Source of the DNA: Arthrobacter cupressi
Lineage (GTDB): Bacteria > Actinomycetota > Actinomycetes > Actinomycetales > Micrococcaceae
Length of the DNA stretch: 64,000 nt
Assembly (NCBI RefSeq): GCF_900099975.1
Contig: NZ_FNEI01000006.1
Span: forward strand, 173,592 to 237,591
Direction: 5' to 3'
The notes beneath the pieces were generated by a model. The model did not search any database. It had not been told where the DNA came from and saw nothing but the letters and a program-made list of their open reading frames with translations. Of the stretch, positions 16,305 to 25,593 are shown piece after piece (the first letter of the stretch is position 1; each line of letters opens with the position of its first letter). Position numbers and translations under genes: made by a program.

Positions 16305-17774
16305 TCAGCGCACGCCGGCCATCAGCTTCCTGATGGCTGGGGTGCCCGCGGCGAGGGCCACGGCGAGGACCACCGCGGCGCCGCCGACGCCCACGAAGTA
16401 CGGGAGTTCGTCCTCCGGGTTGTAGAGGCCTGCCAGGATGCCCGCGAGCGTTGTGCCGAGGGACACGGACAGGAAGAACAACGCCACCATCTGGGTGTGG
16501 AAGGCCTGCGGTGCGAGCTTGGTGCTCACGGACAGGCCGATGGGGGAGAGGAACAGCTCTGCCAGCGTGAACAGGAACAGGATGCCCGCCAGTGCCAGCA
16601 GCGGTGTCTTGCCTTCACCGGCCAGCGGGATGAAGGCCAGGAAGGCCAGGCCCATCACCAGCAGGCCGGCGGCGAATTTCATCGGCGAGCTCGGCTGTTT
16701 GTGGCCCAGCTTGGTCCAGAGGGCGGCCATCACGCCGGCAAAGATGATGATGAACACCGGGTTGATGGACTGCACCCAGGCCGCCGGCATATCCCAGCCG
16801 AACAGGCTCCGGTCCAGCTTCTCCTCCGAGTACACGGCGATGAAGGTGAACTGCTGCTGGAACAGGGCCCAGAACGCGGCGGAGGCGATGTACAGCGGGA
16901 TGAAGGCCAGCACCCGGCTGCGCTCGACCGTGGAGACTTTGGGGCTGCGGAAGATCAGCACGAAGTAGATCACCGAGGCACCGATCGCGGCGTAGGCCAT
17001 GGAACGGGCCAGGTTCCCGGCGTTGACGATTCCCGTGGCCAGCAGCGCGGCGATGACGGCGGCGATGGCCAGGAAAATGAGCCCGAAGCGGCTGCGCTCG
17101 GCCGCGGGCAGCGGGTTCGGCACGTGGTGGGCTTCCTTCGGCAGCTTGCCGCGGTTTACGGCGTAGATGCCCAGGCCGATCGCCATGCCGATCGCGGCGG
17201 CGCCGAACCCCCAGTGGAAGCCGTTGCTTTTCTGCAGCCAGCCGGTCACCAGCGGGCCCACGAGGCCGCCGATGTTGACGCCCATGTAGAAGATCGAGAA
17301 ACCGGCGTCGCGGCGCTCATCCTTCTCGTCGTACAGGGTGCCCACGAGGGCGGTCGCGTTCGCTTTCAGACCGCCGGATCCTACGGCCACCAGCACCAGG
17401 CCGGCGATCAGGCCCGGGATGCCGGGCAGCAGGGCCAGGGCCACGTGGCCGGCCATGATCAGGAGGGCGGAGCCGAAGAGGACGCGCTCGGAGCCGAAGA
17501 CCCGGTCAGCCAGCCAGGCGCCCAGGATGGTGGAAAGGTACACGCCGCCGCCGTAGGCGCCCACCAGGCTGGCGGCGAGGGCCTGGCCGATGGCGAGACC
17601 GCCCTGCTCGGCGGTGAAGTACATGTAGTACAGGAGGATTCCCTGCATCCCGTAGAAGGAGAACCGCTCCCACATCTCCACGGAAAACAGGCTGGCCAGC
17701 ATCTTTGGGTGGCCGAAAAAAGAGGTGTCGCCCGGGGTTTTGGCCGGGGACACCGTCGTTTGCGATGTGCTCAT
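16305..17774 (-). CDS. dtpT: POT-family proton-coupled di/tripeptide transporter
   Basis: A 489-residue major-facilitator protein of the POT/PTR family with about 14 hydrophobic segments. The family motifs EMWERFSFYGMQGILLYYMYF and the FSIFYMGVNIGGLVGPLVTGWLQ block are clear. It imports di- and tripeptides with protons. The gene is single, with its own terminator, 85 bases downstream of the amidase/peptidase pair on the same strand. Those are also amide-bond enzymes, so a shared role in peptide use is possible. Confidence 0.92.
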   Translation of the reverse strand: MSTSQTTVSPAKTPGDTSFFGHPKMLASLFSVEMWERFSFYGMQGILLYYMYFTAEQGGLAIGQALAASLVGAYGGGVYLSTILGAWLADRVFGSERVLFGSALLIMAGHVALALLPGIPGLIAGLVLVAVGSGGLKANATALVGTLYDEKDERRDAGFSIFYMGVNIGGLVGPLVTGWLQKSNGFHWGFGAAAIGMAIGLGIYAVNRGKLPKEAHHVPNPLPAAERSRFGLIFLAIAAVIAALLATGIVNAGNLARSMAYAAIGASVIYFVLIFRSPKVSTVERSRVLAFIPLYIASAAFWALFQQQFTFIAVYSEEKLDRSLFGWDMPAAWVQSINPVFIIIFAGVMAALWTKLGHKQPSSPMKFAAGLLVMGLAFLAFIPLAGEGKTPLLALAGILFLFTLAELFLSPIGLSVSTKLAPQAFHTQMVALFFLSVSLGTTLAGILAGLYNPEDELPYFVGVGGAAVVLAVALAAGTPAIRKLMAGVR

Positions 17775-17859
17775 TTACACCATGCTGGCACTAAATGGTA
17801 GTCAAAGTCACATTCTGGACACCTGGGCGATACTGGCGGCACGGGGCGGCGACACCCGC

Positions 17860-19299
17860 TCAAACGGGCAGCACGGGCGCTCCCTGCTGCTCCTCCACCT
17901 GCGCGGCGAGCTGCAGGAGCAGCAGTTCCGAGCCCGCATTCCCGATCAGCTGGATGCCTGTCGGCAGGCCGCCCGGGGCGTCCGCCGGGACGCTGACCGG
18001 GACGCTGACCGCGGGCAGGCCGCACACATTCACCATGGAAGACCAAGGCGCGAACTCGCACTGCCGGCGGTAGTCGTCGTCGGGATCGCCGTCCCAGAGG
18101 CCGCCCGCGCCGCTGAACCAGCCCACCGGCCGCGCGGTCCCGGCCAACGACGGCGTGAGGATGACGTCCCACTGTCCGTACTGGGTGATGGTGTCCTGGC
18201 TGAATTGACGCAGGAAGGCCACCGCCTCGGCCACCTTCCGGGCGCTGCGCTGCTGTGCCCGCTTCCGGAAGGTCCGGGTAAGCGGCGTCAGGAGCGCCTC
18301 GCGCTGCGGCAGGATCCGCGCGCTCCCGACGCCGGCCGTCCAGGCCGCGGTGAACGCGTCCGGGTAGCGGTTGTCGTAGCGGATGGACGCCTCGAAGACG
18401 GTGTGCCCGGCCGCTTCCAAAAGTGCGATGCCGCGGTCCAGCCCCGCCAGGGCTTCCGCGCTGGCCTCGAACGGGAAGATGCCGCTCCACGGGCTGTCCA
18501 GGCTGACTCCGATCCGCAGCCGCGGCGGCTCCCGGCGCACTCCGGCGAGGTAGCCGCCGTCGGGGCGGTATTCCGGGGGCACCAGCGCGTCCAGCATCAA
18601 CGCCGCGTCCGCCGCGTTCCGGGCCAGCGGCCCGGCCACCACCAGGCGCGCGGCATCGCCAGGGCTTTCGCCGGCGGGCACCAGCCCGCGCCCGGGCTTC
18701 AGACCCAGGATTCCGCACGCCGCGGCGGGGATGCGGATGGAACCGCCGCCGTCGCTCCCCGGGGCGAACGGCAGCAACCCCGCCGCCACCGCGGCAGCGC
18801 TGCCGCCGGACGAGCCACCGGAGCTGCGGCTGAGGGCGTGCGGGTTGCGCGACGGCGGCGCGATCCGGTTTTCGCTGTAGGCCGTCAGCCCGAATTCGGG
18901 AACCTGCGTCTTGCCCAGCGACACCGCGCCGGCGCCCTTGAGGGCGGCGGCCAGGGCGCCGTCCGCGGGTGCGGGCTTGTGGTCCAGGGCGGCGCTGCCG
19001 TGCGTGGTCACGACGCCGGCCACGTCGGTCAGGTCCTTGAAGGCCAGCGGGATGCCATGCAGTGCCGGAAGTTCGGGCAGGCGGCCCTCCCGCCGGAGCC
19101 GGGCGTGCAGCGCGTCCGCCCGGCCGGCGTCGAGCAGGGCCTGTTCGGCGGTGACGGTCACGAAAGCGCCGAGCAGAGGGTTGCGGGCGGCGATCCGCGC
19201 CAGGAAATGGCCGGTCACTTCCCGGGCGGAAACGTCCCCGGCGGCCAGGGCATCCCGCAGCCCGACGCCGCCGAGATCGTGCAGTTCGTTTTCAGCCAA
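17860..19299 (-). CDS. Amidase (amidase signature family)
   Basis: A 479-residue amidase-signature enzyme with the Ser-cisSer-Lys triad context: the lysine in LAFKDLTDVAG, the SSGGSSGGSAAAVAAGL glycine-serine loop and GSDGGGSIRIPAA, which contains the nucleophilic serine. The start is taken as TTG at 19299, overlapping the peptidase E stop by 8 bases, with GGAG 9 bases upstream. Longer readings only shadow the peptidase. It hydrolyses a carboxylic amide; the substrate is unknown. Coupled translation with peptidase E is likely. Confidence 0.87.
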   Translation of the reverse strand: MAENELHDLGGVGLRDALAAGDVSAREVTGHFLARIAARNPLLGAFVTVTAEQALLDAGRADALHARLRREGRLPELPALHGIPLAFKDLTDVAGVVTTHGSAALDHKPAPADGALAAALKGAGAVSLGKTQVPEFGLTAYSENRIAPPSRNPHALSRSSGGSSGGSAAAVAAGLLPFAPGSDGGGSIRIPAAACGILGLKPGRGLVPAGESPGDAARLVVAGPLARNAADAALMLDALVPPEYRPDGGYLAGVRREPPRLRIGVSLDSPWSGIFPFEASAEALAGLDRGIALLEAAGHTVFEASIRYDNRYPDAFTAAWTAGVGSARILPQREALLTPLTRTFRKRAQQRSARKVAEAVAFLRQFSQDTITQYGQWDVILTPSLAGTARPVGWFSGAGGLWDGDPDDDYRRQCEFAPWSSMVNVCGLPAVSVPVSVPADAPGGLPTGIQLIGNAGSELLLLQLAAQVEEQQGAPVLPV

Positions 19300-20020
19300 G
19301 GAAGCGCGGCTCCAGACGTTCTTCGGCCACGGCCCCGTCGGCGGCGGTGATCCGGTAGCCCGCTCGGTCCCGGACCTCGGTGACCACCTCCACCAAGTCC
19401 GTTCCCCGGTACACCAGCCCCACGCCGTCGTCGGTGCAGTGCGTCTCGCCCAGCACGCCCTCGGCCACGAGGCGGTGCACCGTCGGCCGGCGGGCGGGCT
19501 CGGAGTCGAAATGCACGCCGTTCGCGTAGGGGAGCAGGGCGAGGCCGTTGGTGACGGGCCGCAGCTCGGGGCCGAAGGAATCGGTGGCGCCGCCCTGGAA
19601 CCAGCAGATGGAGCCCGCAGAGACTCCGGCCAGGACAACCCCGGCCTCCCACACCCGGCGGATCACCGCGTCCAGGCCATGCGCCCGCCAGACCGCCAGC
19701 AGGTTCACCACGGACCCGCCGTGCACCCACACCACGTCCTGTTCCATCAGGTACGCTTCGGGGTCCTCCTGGTTGGGCATTGTGAAGAGGTTCAGGTGGC
19801 TCAGGTCAAAACCGGCGGTCCGGGCGGCCTGGTCCATCTCCGCGGCGAACCAGCGCTGGTCCCCGGACGCCGTGCCCAGGTGCGCGATCCGCGGCGTCCT
19901 CCCGGTGACACCGGAAAGGTCGACGGCGTAATGCACCAGGCGGTCGAACTCCAGCCGGGTGCGCTGTCCCGGTTTGTAGCCGCCGGACGTGGCCAGGATG
20001 GTGGGTAATCCGGCGGGCAT
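19292..20020 (-). CDS. Peptidase E-like (S51) class I glutamine-amidotransferase fold
   Basis: A 242-residue protein with the serine-nucleophile elbow AGVSAGSICWF and QQDVVWVHGGSVVNLL-type glycine motif of S51 peptidases (PepE, cyanophycinase relatives). Such enzymes cleave Asp-X dipeptides or isoaspartyl bonds. The start ATG 20020 has GGAGAC about 10 bases upstream. It is translationally coupled to the amidase gene by an 8-base overlap. It lacks a signal peptide and is therefore cytoplasmic. Confidence 0.82.
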   Translation of the reverse strand: MPAGLPTILATSGGYKPGQRTRLEFDRLVHYAVDLSGVTGRTPRIAHLGTASGDQRWFAAEMDQAARTAGFDLSHLNLFTMPNQEDPEAYLMEQDVVWVHGGSVVNLLAVWRAHGLDAVIRRVWEAGVVLAGVSAGSICWFQGGATDSFGPELRPVTNGLALLPYANGVHFDSEPARRPTVHRLVAEGVLGETHCTDDGVGLVYRGTDLVEVVTEVRDRAGYRITAADGAVAEERLEPRFLG

Positions 20021-20151
20021 GGCGGGTCTCCTTGGCGTACTTCAGGGCGTCTTCTTCAGCGCCCACCCTAGCGCCGGGCCGCGGGAGCCGGAAGCGGGCG
20101 CAGGTCCCGGGCATTAAGCTGGATAGGAGCCAAAGAGGAGTGTAAGGACCC

Positions 20152-20478
20152 ATGAGCGATTTCGAAACAGTTCCCGCACGCGACGTCCCGGAGGGCGCCA
20201 GCATCCTTGACGTGCGCGAAGAGTACGAGTGGGCGGCCGGCCACGTGGAAGGCGCCCTGCACATTCCGCTCGAGCAACTGCCCGAACGCCTCGAAGAGCT
20301 CGACGCCGACGAGGACCTCTTCATCATCTGCCGCACCGGCGGCCGTTCCATGCGCGCCGCGCAGTGGCTGGTGGGCCAGGGGTACAGCGCCACCAACGTC
20401 GCCGGCGGCATGGACATGTGGTTCGAGGCAGGCCGGCCCATGGTTTCCGACAACGGCCTGAAGCCCGTGGTCCTCTAG
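20152..20478 (+). CDS. Rhodanese-like sulfurtransferase domain protein
   Basis: A 108-residue single-domain rhodanese with ILDVREEYEWAAGHVEGALHIPL and an active-site loop C60-R-T-G-G-R. A cysteine nucleophile with this loop length points to sulfur transfer, as in GlpE and PspE. It ends 31 bases before pheA on the same strand and may be co-transcribed. The divergent gene upstream is peptidase E; their 130-base gap must hold both promoters. Confidence 0.88.
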   Translation: MSDFETVPARDVPEGASILDVREEYEWAAGHVEGALHIPLEQLPERLEELDADEDLFIICRTGGRSMRAAQWLVGQGYSATNVAGGMDMWFEAGRPMVSDNGLKPVVL

Positions 20479-20509
20479 GGCCCGGAATATAACGATTAAG
20501 GAATATGCA

Positions 20510-21487
20510 ATGTCGGCATCCGAGCTGAGCTACACCTTCCTGGGCCCGGAGGGCACATTCACCGAAGCGGCCCTGCTCCAGGTCCCCGGTGCGGTTGAGG
20601 CCACCAGGGTGCCGTGCTCCAGCGTGAACACCGCCCTCGAACGGGTTCGCCAAGGCAAGGCGGACGCAGCGATGGTGCCGATCGAGAACTCGGTGGAAGG
20701 CGGCGTCACGGCCACCCTCGACGCCATCGCCACCGGCCCCGAACTGCGGATCGTTCGGGAAGCGCTGGTCCCCATCACCTTCGTGCTCGTGGCCCGGCCC
20801 GGCGTTCGGCTCGAGGACATCCGGCGGATCTCCACGCACGGCCACGCCTGGGCCCAGTGCCGCCTGTGGATCGAAGAAAATATCCCTCACGCGGAATACG
20901 TTCCGGGGTCCTCCACGGCCGCCGCCGCCGTCGGCCTCCTGGACGAGGACCCGCACTATGACGCCGCCATCTGCGCGCCGCTCGTGGCCGCCGAACGTCC
21001 GGGTCTGAACATCCTTGCCGAGAACATCGGCGACAACCCCGGCGCGGTGACCCGCTTCGTGCTCGTCAGCCGCCCGGGCCCGCTCACACCCCGCACCGGC
21101 GCGGACAAGACCACCGTGGTGGTCCCGCTGCCCGAGGACCGGCCCGGTGCCCTGATGGAAATCCTGGACCAGTTCGCGTCCCGGGGAGTGAACCTGAGCC
21201 GCATTGAATCCCGGCCCACCGGCCAGTACTTGGGGCATTACTTCTTCAGCATCGACGCGGACGGTCACGCCGAAGACTCCCGCGTGGCCGACGCCCTGGC
21301 CGGCCTCCACCGGATCAGCCCGGCCACCCGCTTCCTGGGCTCCTATGCCAGGGCCGACCAAGAGAAAACCCCAGTCGTCCCGCACACCTCGGACGCCGCC
21401 TTCGCGGCCGCGCACGCCTGGGTGAACGGCATCCTGGCCGGTGCGCCGGGCGTCCTTGCCGGCCCGCAGGGTACGCCGGTTATTTGA
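20510..21487 (+). CDS. pheA: Prephenate dehydratase
   Basis: A 325-residue monofunctional prephenate dehydratase making phenylpyruvate for phenylalanine. The catalytic half begins YTFLGPEGTFTEAAL, with MVPIENSVEGGV, and has the key TRF motif in NPGAVTRFVLVS. The regulatory ACT domain follows (VVPLPEDRPGALMEILDQFA, then SRIESRPTGQYLGHYFF). The ESRP phenylalanine-binding motif is intact, so feedback inhibition is expected. The C-terminal ~40 residues are an extra tail. Confidence 0.94.
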   Translation: MSASELSYTFLGPEGTFTEAALLQVPGAVEATRVPCSSVNTALERVRQGKADAAMVPIENSVEGGVTATLDAIATGPELRIVREALVPITFVLVARPGVRLEDIRRISTHGHAWAQCRLWIEENIPHAEYVPGSSTAAAAVGLLDEDPHYDAAICAPLVAAERPGLNILAENIGDNPGAVTRFVLVSRPGPLTPRTGADKTTVVVPLPEDRPGALMEILDQFASRGVNLSRIESRPTGQYLGHYFFSIDADGHAEDSRVADALAGLHRISPATRFLGSYARADQEKTPVVPHTSDAAFAAAHAWVNGILAGAPGVLAGPQGTPVI

Positions 21488-21590
21488 CCGATTAACAGAC
21501 CGGGCAGCCCCCTACCGCCGGGTAAGAACAGTGCGTATGCTTGCCTGATCCATAACGGATGGACCATGCCCCAAACGGAGGGAGCGGGCC

Positions 21591-21800
21591 ATGACAGACA
21601 AGAGCAGCGACGCCGGCGGCCAGGGAATGATCGTCAACCCGAAGCCGACAGTGGAAAACCAGGACTGGGACGGAGACGACGCCGACCGCGCCGACCGCCT
21701 GCGCTTTGAAGAAGAGCAGGCCATGATCCGCGAGCAATCCGAGGCCCGCGCGGCAGCAAAAGCCGCGGCCGAGGCGGAAGCCGAAAAGGACGCCAGCTAA
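21591..21800 (+). CDS. Small charged hypothetical protein
   Basis: A 69-residue protein with an N-terminal polar half and a C-terminal helix of alternating E/A/R (about residues 40-68) that could form a coiled coil. An excellent GGAGGGAG ribosome site lies before the ATG. It converges with the lipid kinase gene 10 bases away. The family was not recognised. Confidence 0.6.
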   Translation: MTDKSSDAGGQGMIVNPKPTVENQDWDGDDADRADRLRFEEEQAMIREQSEARAAAKAAAEAEAEKDAS

Positions 21801-21810
21801 GCGGTGGACT

Positions 21811-22860
21811 CTAGCGGACGCGCACCAGCAATGACCGCGCTTCCACTTTGACGGTGACCTCCGTCGCCTCACCGGCGGGGTCGCCGTCGAGTTGTGTGGC
21901 CATCGGCTCGCTGCTGCGGATCACCACCTTGCCGGAACGGTAGAAGTTCATCACCGGCAGGTTCCGGTTGTGTTTGAACAGCACCTTGGCGTACATGGCC
22001 AGCCAGCCGATAGCGCTGCGCGGGCTCATCACCACCACGTCCAGCATGCCGTCGTCGATCATGGCCTCGGGGATGAAGTCGATGCCGCCGGGAATCAGCC
22101 CGCAGTTGGCAAACAGCACGCTGCGGATTTTCCGCGCCTGCTCGGGCTCGCTGTCCAGGGAAATGGTGACCCGTTTCCGCCGGCCCGGCAGGTGCCGCAC
22201 CCCGGCCTCGGTGTAGGCGAGCCATCCCACGGCCTTCTTGAGCCCGGCGTTGGTGTCGCCCACCACTTCGGCGTCCAGGCCCATCCCGGCGATGACCAGG
22301 AAGACGTGCTCGGAGGATTCGCCGGTGCGGCTGTTGGTGATGGCCATCCGGGCGGTGTCGATGTAGCGCTGGTGCCCGAACAAGGCCGCATGGACGCTGC
22401 CGCGGAGGTCGTTGACGTCCAGGTCGATGTTGCGGACCAGCAGGTTTCCCGTCCCCAGCGGAACCAGGCCCATCGCTGTCTTGGTTCCCGTGAGGGCCTC
22501 GGCCACCACCCGGACGGTGCCGTCGCCCCCGCCCACCAGGACGACGTCGGCCCCGTACTCCAGCGCCGCACGGGCTTGGGCATGTCCGGGGTCGTCCGCG
22601 GTGGTTTCCAGGAAAAGGGGGTCATCCCAGCCGGCCAGCTGGCAGGCGTCCAGGATCTCGGCGCGGGCCTCCTGCGCCCGGTTTTTTATCGGGTTGAGGA
22701 CCACGGCCACCCGCTGCGCGCCCGGCATCGCCTTGTGTGATTCGCCGCGGACCGCGCTCCTGCTGTGCCTGGCCCTGAGCCGGCGCACACCCCACCAGCT
22801 GGAGACGAGGAAAACCACCATGCCCCCAGCGAGAACCGCGTAAAGGATCCAGTCGCCCAT
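21811..22860 (-). CDS. Diacylglycerol/lipid kinase family protein
   Basis: A 349-residue protein. One N-terminal transmembrane helix (residues 4-22) is followed by a DAGK catalytic domain with VVLNPIKN, the nucleotide motif GGGDGT at 110-115, and LVPLGTGNLLVRN. The C-terminal half carries the beta-sandwich typical of YegS/DgkB. It should phosphorylate a membrane lipid such as diacylglycerol, or a long-chain base. The membrane anchor, which DgkB lacks, is common in actinobacterial versions. It is divergent from serS. Confidence 0.87.
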   Translation of the reverse strand: MGDWILYAVLAGGMVVFLVSSWWGVRRLRARHSRSAVRGESHKAMPGAQRVAVVLNPIKNRAQEARAEILDACQLAGWDDPLFLETTADDPGHAQARAALEYGADVVLVGGGDGTVRVVAEALTGTKTAMGLVPLGTGNLLVRNIDLDVNDLRGSVHAALFGHQRYIDTARMAITNSRTGESSEHVFLVIAGMGLDAEVVGDTNAGLKKAVGWLAYTEAGVRHLPGRRKRVTISLDSEPEQARKIRSVLFANCGLIPGGIDFIPEAMIDDGMLDVVVMSPRSAIGWLAMYAKVLFKHNRNLPVMNFYRSGKVVIRSSEPMATQLDGDPAGEATEVTVKVEARSLLVRVR

Positions 22861-22974
22861 GATGCTCCAAGATTATCCCGCCGCGCCGCCCTTCCGGGTC
22901 CGCCTCCGCCCCGGCCGGCCGCCGTCGTGCGATCCGGGCGGCGCAGCGCAATGACCGCGGGGGATGCCCGCGAT

Positions 22975-22980
22975 TAGATA
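22975..22980 (+). promoter_or_regulatory. -10 element before serS, leaderless start likely
   Basis: TAGATA ends 10 bases before the GTG start and no ribosome site is present in between, so the serS message probably begins at or within a few bases of the start codon. Confidence 0.4.
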
Positions 22981-22990
22981 CCCTTGTCAG

Positions 22991-24271
22991 GTGATCGACG
23001 TAAAAGACCTCAGCGAAAACCCGGACAAGTTCCGTGCCAGCCAGCGCGCCCGCGGTGCCGACGAGTCCCTGGTGGATGCGATCATCTCCGCCGACGCCGA
23101 ACGCCGCGCCGCGCTGATCCACTTCGAAACCCTGCGCGCCGAGCAGAATGCCTTCGGCAAGAAGGTCGCCAAGGCCAAGGGCGAGGAGAAGCAGGCCTTG
23201 CTGGCCGAGGTCAAGGAACTCGCGAACGCCGTGAAGGCCGCCTCGGCTGACGCCGACGCCGCCCAGGCCAAGCACGACGAGCTCCTGCGCATCATCCCCA
23301 ACCTGATTGTCGACGGCGTTCCCGCAGGCGGCGAGGACGACTTCGTGGTGGTCAAGACGGTCGGCACCCCGCGCGAATTCCCGGATTTCGAGCCGAAGGA
23401 CCACCTCGAAATCGGTGAACTCATCGGCGCGATCGACATGGAACGCGGCGCCAAGGTTTCCGGTGCGCGCTTCTACTTCCTCAGGGGAGTGGGCGCCCGA
23501 CTCGAGATGGCGCTGCTGCAGATGGCCATGGACCAGGCTATTGAAGCCGGCTTCGTCCCGATGATCACCCCCACCTTGGTGCGTCCGGAGACCATGCAGG
23601 GCACCGGCTTCGATGTGAAGCACGACGCCGAGATCTACCGTCTGGCCGAAGACGACCTTTACCTGGTGGGCACCTCCGAGGTGGCCCTGGCCGGGTACCA
23701 CGCGGACGAGATCCTGGACTTCTCCGGCGGCCCCATCCGCTACGCCGGCCAGAGCTCCTGCTACCGCCGCGAGGCCGGATCCCACGGCAAGGACACCCGC
23801 GGCATCATCCGCGTCCACCAGTTCAACAAGGTGGAGATGTTCATCTACACCACCGTGGAAGAGGCCGAGGCGGAGCACGAACGCCTGCTCGCCTGGGAAG
23901 AGGAAATGCTGGCCAAGTGCGAGCTGCCCTACCGTGTGATCGACACGGCCGCCGGCGACCTCGGCATGTCCGCGGCCCGCAAGTTCGACTGCGAAGCCTG
24001 GGTTCCCACGCAGCAGGCCTACCGGGAGCTGACCTCCACCTCCAACTGCACCACCTTCCAGGCCCGCCGCCTGAACGTGCGTGAGCGGGCCTTCGCCGCG
24101 GACGGCACGCCAAAGGGCACCCGCTCGGTCGCCACCCTGAACGGCACCCTGGCCACCACCCGCTGGATCGTGGCCATCCTGGAGCACCACCAGAACCCGG
24201 ACGGCTCCGTTAACGTTCCGAAGGCACTGCAGAAGTACCTGGGTGGCCTCGAGGTTCTTCCGGTCCTGTAG
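22991..24271 (+). CDS. serS: Seryl-tRNA synthetase
   Basis: A 426-residue class II synthetase. The GTG at 22991 gives the family's usual [15 protein letters not shown] start; an upstream TTG would add nine unconserved residues. Residues 1-110 are the coiled-coil tRNA-binding arm (charged helices around [19 protein letters not shown]). The catalytic core follows with motif 2 [21 protein letters not shown] and motif 3 [19 protein letters not shown] hairpin terminator follows. Confidence 0.96.
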   Translation: MIDVKDLSENPDKFRASQRARGADESLVDAIISADAERRAALIHFETLRAEQNAFGKKVAKAKGEEKQALLAEVKELANAVKAASADADAAQAKHDELLRIIPNLIVDGVPAGGEDDFVVVKTVGTPREFPDFEPKDHLEIGELIGAIDMERGAKVSGARFYFLRGVGARLEMALLQMAMDQAIEAGFVPMITPTLVRPETMQGTGFDVKHDAEIYRLAEDDLYLVGTSEVALAGYHADEILDFSGGPIRYAGQSSCYRREAGSHGKDTRGIIRVHQFNKVEMFIYTTVEEAEAEHERLLAWEEEMLAKCELPYRVIDTAAGDLGMSAARKFDCEAWVPTQQAYRELTSTSNCTTFQARRLNVRERAFAADGTPKGTRSVATLNGTLATTRWIVAILEHHQNPDGSVNVPKALQKYLGGLEVLPVL

Positions 24272-24297
24272 CTTCCCCTCGGGGTGAAACGTTCACT

Positions 24298-24355
24298 CCC
24301 CGGTCTACGGACTTTTCCCCGCCGTGTTCGGTGCGGATTTGTCCGTAGGCCGGGG
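24298..24355. terminator. Terminator hairpin after serS (overlaps repeat copy A)
   Basis: A 15-bp stem (24298-24312 with 24341-24355, one mismatch) has a 28-base loop and a following ATTTTT tract, so it can terminate serS. It overlaps the repeat at 24311-24363 and abuts the stop codon of the minus-strand gene. Confidence 0.7.
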
Positions 24356-24363
24356 ATTTTTCG
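24311..24363. repeat. Direct repeat copy A
   Basis: About 53 bases, roughly 44 of 52 aligned positions identical to 25448-25499 and in the same orientation. Shared blocks are TTTTCCCCGCCG, CGGTGCGGATTT and TCCGTAGGCCGGGGA. The two copies bracket the AbiEi/DUF559-like gene exactly. Confidence 0.75.
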
Positions 24364-25356
24364 TTAGTGCCCGACGGCGGGCAGCCCTGCCGCTGCGAGT
24401 TTGCGTTTGAGTCGCTCGGGGTCGTTTGCCGTGGCCCAGTCCCAACGAACCACGGCGAAACCCAGCGCCCGGAGGCGGTCCTCACGCTTCTTCTCGGCGA
24501 GCACGGCTTCACGACTTGAGAGCCCGCCCAGGTACTCGTCGCGCAGATACTTGGCGTCGCCGTCGAACTCGCCGATCAGCCGGAACTTCCGCCAATGGAA
24601 GTCGGTGCGGGCAACAAAGCCGTCGTCATCGTGGAAGCTCGTCTGGAGTTCCGGTTGAGGAAAGCCGAGGGCATGGATCCGGGCGCGGCTCAACGACTCG
24701 CCGGCCGACCCCGAGCGTGGATCGGCGAAGGCAAGCACAGAGGCCACCCAGCGCCGTTTGGCGCCCGAGGCCAGGCGATCGGTTTCCCTGAGAAGGTCTG
24801 CCGGGCTGCAGGCCTGCCCCTTGAACCGCTCGGGGCTGACGGCATGATCGGCGAGCACTACGCCCTTCGTGAAGTTGGACCTGGCGATGACATCCACTGC
24901 CGTCCGGGCGAGGGTGGTTACCTGGAATCCTTTGTGGGTTACGGTCTCGGCGTCATAGCAATGCCTGAAGACCCCGTAGCCGCGAATCTTCTCCAGCCCC
25001 GTGCTTTGCGTTTCTGCCTGGAATGCGGCGCTGGTGGTGGGCGCGGTCCTGCCTGCCCGGCTCGGTGATGCCCCGGCGAGGTGCACATGTTCCGGCACGC
25101 CGACCAGATTGAGCCCCCAAATCAACCCGGCGGATTCGAAACACAGCCCGGGCCCGGAAAGTTCTTGCGAGACCGCTTCGACTGTGGCGGTGTAGCGTTC
25201 CCAGGGCTTCATGGCCAGCCATGTTGCCTTGTCTGTATAGATTCCCCTGCGGACCCGGACGAGTTCACCCCGTTGGTAGCGCAGACTGAGGGAACGGATG
25301 TTTCCGGTATTGAGCCGTTGGTCCGCGGCAACAATGAGCGTGGCTTTCGTGGGCAT
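24364..25356 (-). CDS. AbiEi-like winged-helix protein with DUF559/VSR-like domain
   Basis: A 330-residue protein. The N-terminal part resembles AbiEi-type antitoxin winged helices (LSLRYQRGELVRVRRGIYTDK), followed by a middle domain seen in this family. The C-terminal ~100 residues resemble DUF559/VSR-type endonuclease folds (FRLIGEFDGDAKY ... EKKREDRLRALGFAVVRW). The ATG 25356 is chosen because GAGG lies 8 bases upstream. No toxin partner (AbiEii nucleotidyltransferase) is adjacent, so it is not an ordinary toxin-antitoxin pair. Whether the nuclease-like domain is active is unknown. It is flanked on both sides by copies of the same repeat. Confidence 0.7.
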   Translation of the reverse strand: MPTKATLIVAADQRLNTGNIRSLSLRYQRGELVRVRRGIYTDKATWLAMKPWERYTATVEAVSQELSGPGLCFESAGLIWGLNLVGVPEHVHLAGASPSRAGRTAPTTSAAFQAETQSTGLEKIRGYGVFRHCYDAETVTHKGFQVTTLARTAVDVIARSNFTKGVVLADHAVSPERFKGQACSPADLLRETDRLASGAKRRWVASVLAFADPRSGSAGESLSRARIHALGFPQPELQTSFHDDDGFVARTDFHWRKFRLIGEFDGDAKYLRDEYLGGLSSREAVLAEKKREDRLRALGFAVVRWDWATANDPERLKRKLAAAGLPAVGH

Positions 25357-25447
25357 GTACCAAGCCTCGGATGGGCCGGTGCGCATCAAAACGGGCCGGT
25401 GTCGCTATGTGGATAAGTCGTTGAAACGGTTCGTCCCACCGTTGCGG

Positions 25448-25499
25448 CGTTTTCCCCGCCGCAGACGGTGCGGATTTTTCCGTAGGCCGGGGACTTTCG
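25448..25499. repeat. Direct repeat copy B
   Basis: Second copy of the repeat at 24311-24363. Here the left arm that forms the serS terminator stem has diverged, so this copy does not fold into the same hairpin. The rest of 25390-25593 has no gene; it lies between divergent starts and must hold both promoters. Confidence 0.75.
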
Positions 25500-25593
25500 G
25501 TCCAACGTCCGCGCCGAGTCTTCACGACAAATTCATCCTGTGCTGTGGTGACGGTCCTAGTCGCTGTCGGCGGGCTCTGCAACACTAAGGACC

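Noticed and set aside
24298..25499. CRISPR-like repeats around the AbiEi gene
   Set aside because: Only two copies, 1.1 kb apart with a gene between; no spacer structure.
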